The position numbers and the translations under genes are program-made. A stretch of DNA of 64,000 bases from NCBI RefSeq assembly GCF_000003855.2, contig NW_003101673.1, forward strand, positions 10,734 to 74,733. The letters are read 5' to 3'. The DNA comes from Blastomyces gilchristii SLH14081 (Eukaryota; Ascomycota; Eurotiomycetes; Onygenales; Ajellomycetaceae). This document shows, piece by piece, positions 58,560-64,000 of this stretch. Below the pieces are notes generated by a model. That model searched no databases. It was given only the letters and a program-made list of their open reading frames with translations, and was not told the origin of the DNA. Positions within the stretch are counted from its first letter, which is position 1; every line of letters begins with the position of its first letter.

Positions 58560-60931
58560 CTTCTATTGAAGATTCATAAACTCTTTAAGAAATCACTATG
58601 AATCACAAAGTCTATATTATTTATAATTCAATACAGAATGCTCTCTTTCAATTATAATAAATAATCACTTCATTCTTCACATCTGATTTCAGGTCATGAA
58701 ATTTATGAAAAACTTAACATAAACACTGAGATAATCTATGAAATAATTATCAACAGATTATATTACAGATTACTAAAGAGTCATCTCTCTGCTATAATTA
58801 CTGTAACTTTATTCAGAAATATTTATTATAAACTGATCATAGCTCTGAAGAAATTTCCTGACATCTGAAGTCATCAGAATGCAGACAATAAAAGAAAAAT
58901 AATTAGAAAATTACTACTGAGCTGATAAGTTACTCTATCAGATAATGATTTTTAATAATACTAACTTTCTAATTTGAAGAAAATCATGCAAAAATAATCA
59001 TGTATTAGTACTCTGATTTCACAACTCTTATCTAATAACTTCTGTGAATAATTACTTTATATATGTATATCTCTGAATCTTTCTCTTTAATTAATTGAAA
59101 ACCCTGAATTCTGAACACTTCTTCAAATGCTTAATTTAAATCTTCATATTTCACATTGATTCTGTCTTCAGTTCAATCTCAAGATATACTACAAAGTTAA
59201 TATATAATATCTAGAATCAGAGTTGAAGAATCATTGAAGAGTGTCTCTCACAGTGAATGCATGAACTAGTACAAACAATCTTGCATTTATGAGAGTTACA
59301 TGTTATTACATTGATGAGAACTGAACTTATTAAGAGACATTAATTGAATTTGAATTATTGATCAGTAGTCATACTGAGGATTATATAACAGAGATATTAA
59401 TAACTGTGATTAAAAATGATTATTAAGATATTAGTCTCAGTCTTCTTACAATTATAACTGATAATGCTGTGAATAACTACACTATAATGAAGAGCTTGAA
59501 GTAAAAATTAACTTTGTATTTCTGAAATGATAAACAAGGTCATATTCTCTGCATTGCTTATATGATTCAACTTGTGATACAAACACTGATAAAGAATCTT
59601 AATATTGAGATGAAGAATAATGAGATGACTGATTCTTGAGATAAGAATGAGATAAAAGTGATTACTCAAGTAACTTTTGTATCTACTTTATAAAAGATAA
59701 TATTTTTTAATAACACTTTTTAATATTGCTTTTTGATAATGCTTTTTAATAATACTACTATTAATTTTGAATAGATTGACTAATAATTTAAATATCACAG
59801 ATTTGAAACATTGCTAATGTGATTTGTACCTCCTCTAAACAATAATAACAATTTCATGATATTTAACAAATAAACAAATCAGTCATATCACTGAATATGA
59901 TACAGAATATTAGAATATAATGAAGTTCAATATATAAGATAACTGTTCAGACTCTTTGATTGTGTCAGATAATTGATTATTAAGTGCAACACTCTGATTA
60001 AGAAAAGATTCAGATATTAAAACTTTCTGATATGAAGTGAACTCAGTTGAAATATATAATTGATTTACTGTTTCAGTTTTATAAGATAATAAAGACAGTC
60101 TCAATCACTTGTACATCAATGCTGCAGTCAGTCTGATAAGTGTATAACAGTTTATTTACTTATCTTGAGAAGCAGTTGAATCACTTAAAAAGAAATTCAG
60201 TCTGAGATGATGCTATAACACAGACTATTATTACTGTAAGGAATAAACTGGCATATTATTACAGCAAAACTGAACAATCTTTTGCAGAGTACTATGCTGT
60301 AGCAGCTCTACTAGATTTCTTCTATTGAGTTAATATCTACACTTCTCAAGATTGAACAGAGAAGAAATGAGACTTATATATTAAATTAGTCTGAGACTAC
60401 TATAATATCAACTATCAGAGATTTGAATAAGCAGATATTCAAGATATGAAGATAGTGGAATATAATTCCCTAGTAAGTAATGATCTTTGATAATACTTCA
60501 TATCTCATAGAACTATAATACTAACTTTGAAACAGAACTTGTATACATTGATTATAACTGAAAATCAGGCAAAACTACATACTTGTAAAACTGAATTTAA
60601 TCACTATCTTCAAGATAATCTGACAAATTTACATGCTAAATCAATTCTAGAGTTATGAAAAATTATTAAGAGTACATATTTAACTGTTATACTGATAATA
60701 TATGATATTCTGATAATTTCATTGACAGGGGTGAGAATGAAGTGAAAGTTTAACTCAAGTTGAGATATTTATTACTATCATCAGAGACAATTACAAGGAG
60801 AAATAATCAAGAAACTCATGATTATAAAACATGGAATTATCAGACAGTTTAATACCTCTGATCACAGTATATCAGAGAAGTGTAGTTTTCATGAGAAAGT
60901 GAAGAATAAACTTACACAAGAATGTATTTAG
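58560..60931 (+). pseudogene. hAT-B transposase
   Basis: The transposase would recognise the terminal repeats and move the element. The core begins with TDNAVNN at 59457-59477, followed by HILCIAYMIQLVIQ at 59541-59582, the C-x2-H box of hAT transposases with His changed to Tyr by a transition. Next comes a helical region with YLEKQLNHLKRNSVWDD-like residues (about 60.16 kb, Trp as TGA) and AEYYAVAALLDFFYW near 60.28 kb. The C-terminal dimerisation domain reads DIYYYHQRQLQGEIIKKLM and ends at TAG 60929-60931. The start is not defined; 58560-59450 is too mutated. At least one intron (60473-60535) is visible. It is inactive because of many stops. Confidence 0.83.
60473..60535 (+). other. Probable intron in the hAT-B transposase
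   Basis: Sixty-three bases starting GTAAGT, with a TACTAAC-type branch site ten bases before the closing CAG. The size and signals are typical of fungal introns. Removing it joins the helical region to the hAT C-terminal domain. Confidence 0.6.
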
Positions 60932-61268
60932 TTGTTTCATGAGTGTTATCAATAATTGTTATCAAATTCTGATTATATAAGCAATCACTGAATGAACTGA
61001 ATGAGACTGATTTTAATCTTCAGTCTCAGTCTCATTCTGATTTTAGAAGAATGATTATCTTTCACAGTTTATTCTGAGAAATTACTCTCATTTCACTGTT
61101 CTTGAATTAAATCTGGTCATTTTTCACATCATTTCTCTCAGAAATGGTTCATTTTCAGATTTTTTCAAGGCTTGATTCTGGTGAGACTCACGCCAAGAAA
61201 TGTATGAGACCAGATCAAATGAGATCAAATGTGAAATTCATGATCCCGCCGGCCAGTCTAGTCATAAT

Positions 61269-62100
61269 ATACATTATTTTTTATTCCTCTATCTCTCTAT
61301 CTTCTTTATATTCTCTTTTCAATGTGTATATTTCAATGTTTTAAGTGATTTAGTAAGCTCATTCACTGCATTCTTAACAGATGAAATATATCAGATAGAT
61401 ATCTTGTTCTTGCAGATAAGATTCTGAAGAATGTGAAAACAGATCTCTATATACTTTGAGCAGTGTGAAATTGCTTCGGAAGAGAATAGCTCTATGATGA
61501 ACTTATTATCAGCATGGATTGTATAAGCCAGATCATTGACTGTGGTGGAAATGAGATGATCATTGGCATTCAGATTGTTAAGATGGAATGAGATGAATTC
61601 AGTGTCTTCTAGAAGCTCTCAGAGACAGACAAGCTCATATGCAGCCTTAGAGAATGCAATATATTCAGCCTCTGTTGATGACTTGAAGACCTCTGTTTGC
61701 CGGCAGCTCCGTCATGCAACGGGGCCACCTGTCATGTAGATGATATAACTGGTGGTTGAACAGAATCCTGGATCTCTACCGGCTCAATCAGTATCTGTGT
61801 ATGCTACAGGTTCAATTTTAGCACCTCTGTGATAGATTATATTCTCATTGATTGAACTCTGTAGATATCTGAGTATACACTTGTATACAGCTCAGTTCTT
61901 TGATATAGGCTGAGAGCTGAATCATTCAAGGAATTCTGCAGTGAAGCTCATATCAGAACATGTATTGAATGCCAGATATTGCAGAGATTCAATACCAGAT
62001 TGATAGAACTGTGGGATAAATTCTGCTGTGTATGCAATCAGTTTCTCATCATCATTCATGAAATTAACATTCTTCTTCATAGAAGTGAATGTAGAATGAT
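61269..62100 (-). pseudogene. Copia pol, RNase H and C-terminus
   Basis: On the minus strand the string AYTDTDWAGRDP (Trp as TGA), then GGPVAWRSCRQT and SSTEAEYIAFS, is the classic RNase H signature of Ty1/Copia pol. The C-terminal HCSKYIEI, a degenerate HIDIRYHF-type box, follows near 61.46 kb. This part keeps more CC, GG and CG than the neighbouring LINEs. The frame runs on to the hAT-B junction at 61268. Confidence 0.82.
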
Positions 62101-62900
62101 AGTCATTTATTAAGAACTTCTTCAGAAGATTTCTTACAAAGAGAGATTAAGACAATATCAATGAAGTTGAATCTCTATCAATCTTTATTTCTAGATAGTG
62201 ATTGAAATTCTCTACATTCTTAATCTCATAATTAGCAGTGATTTTAGCTTTGGCCCAGTTCAGATCTTTGATTTTTGAGCTGTAAAGATGAACATTATTC
62301 ATATAGATGATTATATAGATCTGTCTTTCATCATGAATAAATAGTCTAGTATTATAGAGACTGATATGAAAGTCTGAGTGTAATAGCATCTTTCACAGCT
62401 TCTCATATTATAAGAGTGCTGCTTACTTAAGACTGTAGAGTCTCTGCATCAACTCACACACAAGATCATCACAGTCTTCACAGAATTCTGTGAGTTGATT
62501 TATATATATTCATTCATCAGCAGACAGTTGAGTATTTAAAAAAGCAGTTATTATATCAATCTGCAGAACATATCATCCCTGGGATGCTGAGATTGTCATG
62601 AGAGCTTGTGAGATAAATGCAGAGACAATGAGTGCAAAGATTCTTGAGTAATTGACTTTCTTCTATTGAAGATTTCTGCAGACAATTCAGTGAGTCTTAT
62701 CACAGATAACATCACTCATATTATTGAACTTTTTATCAAATACTCATTGACTGTGAAGAACACTCATTTGTGATGTTCTCTTAATCAGTTATCAGGTCTC
62801 TATCTGTTTCAAACAGTTGATCTCTTTAATGCAGGCCTTGTAATAATACTTTCATTTCATGGAAGCTTTGATGCGTGTGAGGTTTTTTGAGATCAGAAGT
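62101..62900 (-). pseudogene. Copia pol, reverse transcriptase
   Basis: The open stretch 62147-62389 holds the RT catalytic box as YMNN (YVDD expected) in an IIIYMNNVHLYSS context, followed by the NFNHYLEIKI segment (Gly to Glu) typical of the Copia RT thumb. Upstream RT blocks reach about 62.85 kb with several stops. It reverse-transcribed the element RNA before it was inactivated. Confidence 0.82.
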
Positions 62901-64000
62901 ACAGTGATCTCAGAATCAGTGAGTAGGTCTTTAAGACTGTTCCTCACTGAAGATTCCCTCACTGTTAATTCCTTCTCTATAGTGATATTCCTTGTAGATG
63001 TTGAAGAATTATCAGATTCAACTGTGAGTTCTGAGGAGTTCAGTGTATTCTGCACTAAAAGAGTAGGTATTCTCACGGAGATTTCATAGTCAATCCATCA
63101 ATTATTAGTGGATATAAGAAATAATGAACACTCAGGTTGAATTTTCTCATCAATGAACAGATCAGGAATCACTGCAGTCTCTTGACAGGTCACAGTGAGT
63201 AGGTCTGATGTTGTCAAAGAAATCATCACAGCTGCTTTGCAGGCTGCATTGAGTAGAACCTTCGGGTTGTGCATTGTAGTTGATATTGATGAATCAGCAA
63301 GATGAAGGTCCTTCTGAAAGATGATGTCTTTTGATATGTATAAACACCTGTTGAAGGGGTTCATCAATCTATAATTGATAAAATCATCATATCTCACAAA
63401 AATCAACTCTTTGAAACAGGAAGCCATCTTATTGATGAGCTTGAAGACTATCTTCAAGAATGCTTTGCAACCTTATCAGTGAATGCCGCGTGCAGAGAGT
63501 AGAGCTTCAAGCCAGGCCTTATACAGTGTAATTGGCTTTGTATTTTCAGAGTTCTCATACAATATTGTTGAGATTGGCATAAGGTTAAGCAGCTCTGTGA
63601 CTGTAATAACTGTCTCATCTCACATCTTTTCCAGAGTTGAAGAGTCTATTAAAAGTGATCAGAACTTCTCAATAATCAAACTGATTGATTATTTGAATAC
63701 TTCATCTTACTGTGAAGTATGAGAAGAAGTCAGCTCTCATTTTATATCTTCACTGAGCATGTATGTCATGACTGCATTTGAATTCAATTCTTCACAATCT
63801 GAGTGAATGATTGTAATGTCACATCTCAGCAGATTCTTAATGAATTGATTGAAAATCTGTAGATATCTCAACATCTCATCCTTGTGTTTCAATAGAAATA
63901 TTTATCTCATATAAGTGGCATTATCTGTTATCATCATTGCAAGCTTCTTATCAGTGTAAGATAATATATCATTCTCAGTTTCAAGAGTCTCATCATCACT
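62901..64000 (-). pseudogene. Copia pol, integrase (continues beyond the window)
   Basis: The open stretch 63098-63457 reads FINYRLMNPFNRCLYISKDI (Met at a likely Trp site by reading-frame comparison), the C-terminal box of Copia integrase. Upstream, 63480-63760 fits the end of the integrase core with a TLYKAWLEALLSARGIH block. The catalytic Asp/Asp/Glu triad and gag should lie right of the window. The Ser/Thr-rich stretch 62852-63076 is the linker between integrase and RT. Plus-strand open frames here are shadows. Confidence 0.78.

Larger units (their letters stand above)
55411..61260 (+). mobile_element. hAT-B, uninterrupted 5.85-kb hAT transposon
   Basis: It begins TAGACTGACCGTGTGACC and ends GGCCAGTCTA. 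The 8-bp target copies GTCATGAT (55403-55410) and GTCATAAT (61261-61268) differ by one transition. It is colinear with hAT-A in the opposite orientation and lacks the LINE chain, giving the empty site near 59450-59475. It is inserted near the end of the Copia pol region. It carries an A-rich tract, a microsatellite, a second gene-like frame and a transposase pseudogene. Confidence 0.93.

Noticed and set aside
1..64000. A genetic code in which TGA means Trp
   Set aside because: TGA at Trp sites is common, but TAA and TAG stops and catalytic-site changes are also common. Better-preserved copies (LINE-F, LINE-D) use TGG at the same sites. Transitions explain all of it.
1..64000. CRISPR arrays, bacterial operons, riboswitches or rRNA
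   Set aside because: No regularly spaced repeats with unique spacers and no prokaryotic signals; the window is eukaryotic repeat DNA.

Overview
The window looks like a gene-free, AT-rich, repeat-filled chromosomal block of a filamentous fungus, most likely an ascomycete. The evidence is a Tad1-like LINE family, a chromodomain-bearing Ty3/Gypsy element, a second Gypsy family, a Ty1/Copia element and a hAT transposon. All are riddled with C-to-T and G-to-A transitions of the repeat-induced point mutation (RIP) kind: Trp TGG becomes stop TGA, and the RT YxDD motif becomes YMND, YLND or YLNN. I see no convincing host gene and no intact transposon gene.

Almost every junction can be read, because insertions are flanked by target-site duplications (TSDs) and empty sites survive in a second copy. 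The deepest layer seems to be a minus-strand Copia element (about 55156-55410 plus 61261-64000). A minus-strand Gypsy-1 copy (G1L) lies in what looks like the Copia LTR. A second, complete Gypsy-1 copy (G1R, 46573-54777, plus strand, 175-bp LTRs) is inserted in the 5' LTR of G1L. The two head-to-head copies form a giant inverted repeat centred near 46.57 kb.

G1L is broken by six later insertion groups. (i) LINE-A (1-1516 and 18641-21341) carries a 424-bp TRIM-like element (774-1197) and the large hAT-A (1517-18640). hAT-A in turn carries a LINE-B/tRNA-like chimera (3324-5435 and 12991-14649), and that chimera carries the full-length LINE-C (5436-12980). (ii) An inverted minisatellite element (24495-25234 and 31576-32842) carries LINE-D, which carries the chromovirus G2-1 (25345-30758). 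(iii) A second chromovirus, G2-2 (34754-42555), carries LINE-E and a 505-bp hAT-derived MITE. (iv) LINE-F lies at 43000-45300. (v) A second MITE lies at 45722-46227. (vi) G1R lies in the G1L LTR. A second hAT copy, hAT-B (55411-61260), interrupts the Copia element and supplies empty sites for the insertions in hAT-A.

The most noteworthy points are: the LINE/tRNA chimera, whose 5' end falls at tRNA position 1; a hAT family with a second conserved gene-like frame and a dispersed repeat motif; two LINE copies sharing private nonsense mutations, which suggests mobilisation of an already dead LINE; a mutation spectrum that empties CpG and CpC/GpG but leaves CpA/TpG common; and GC-rich unmutated islands in parts of elements that are rarely duplicated. 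I ran no database search. Family names rest on motifs read by eye.
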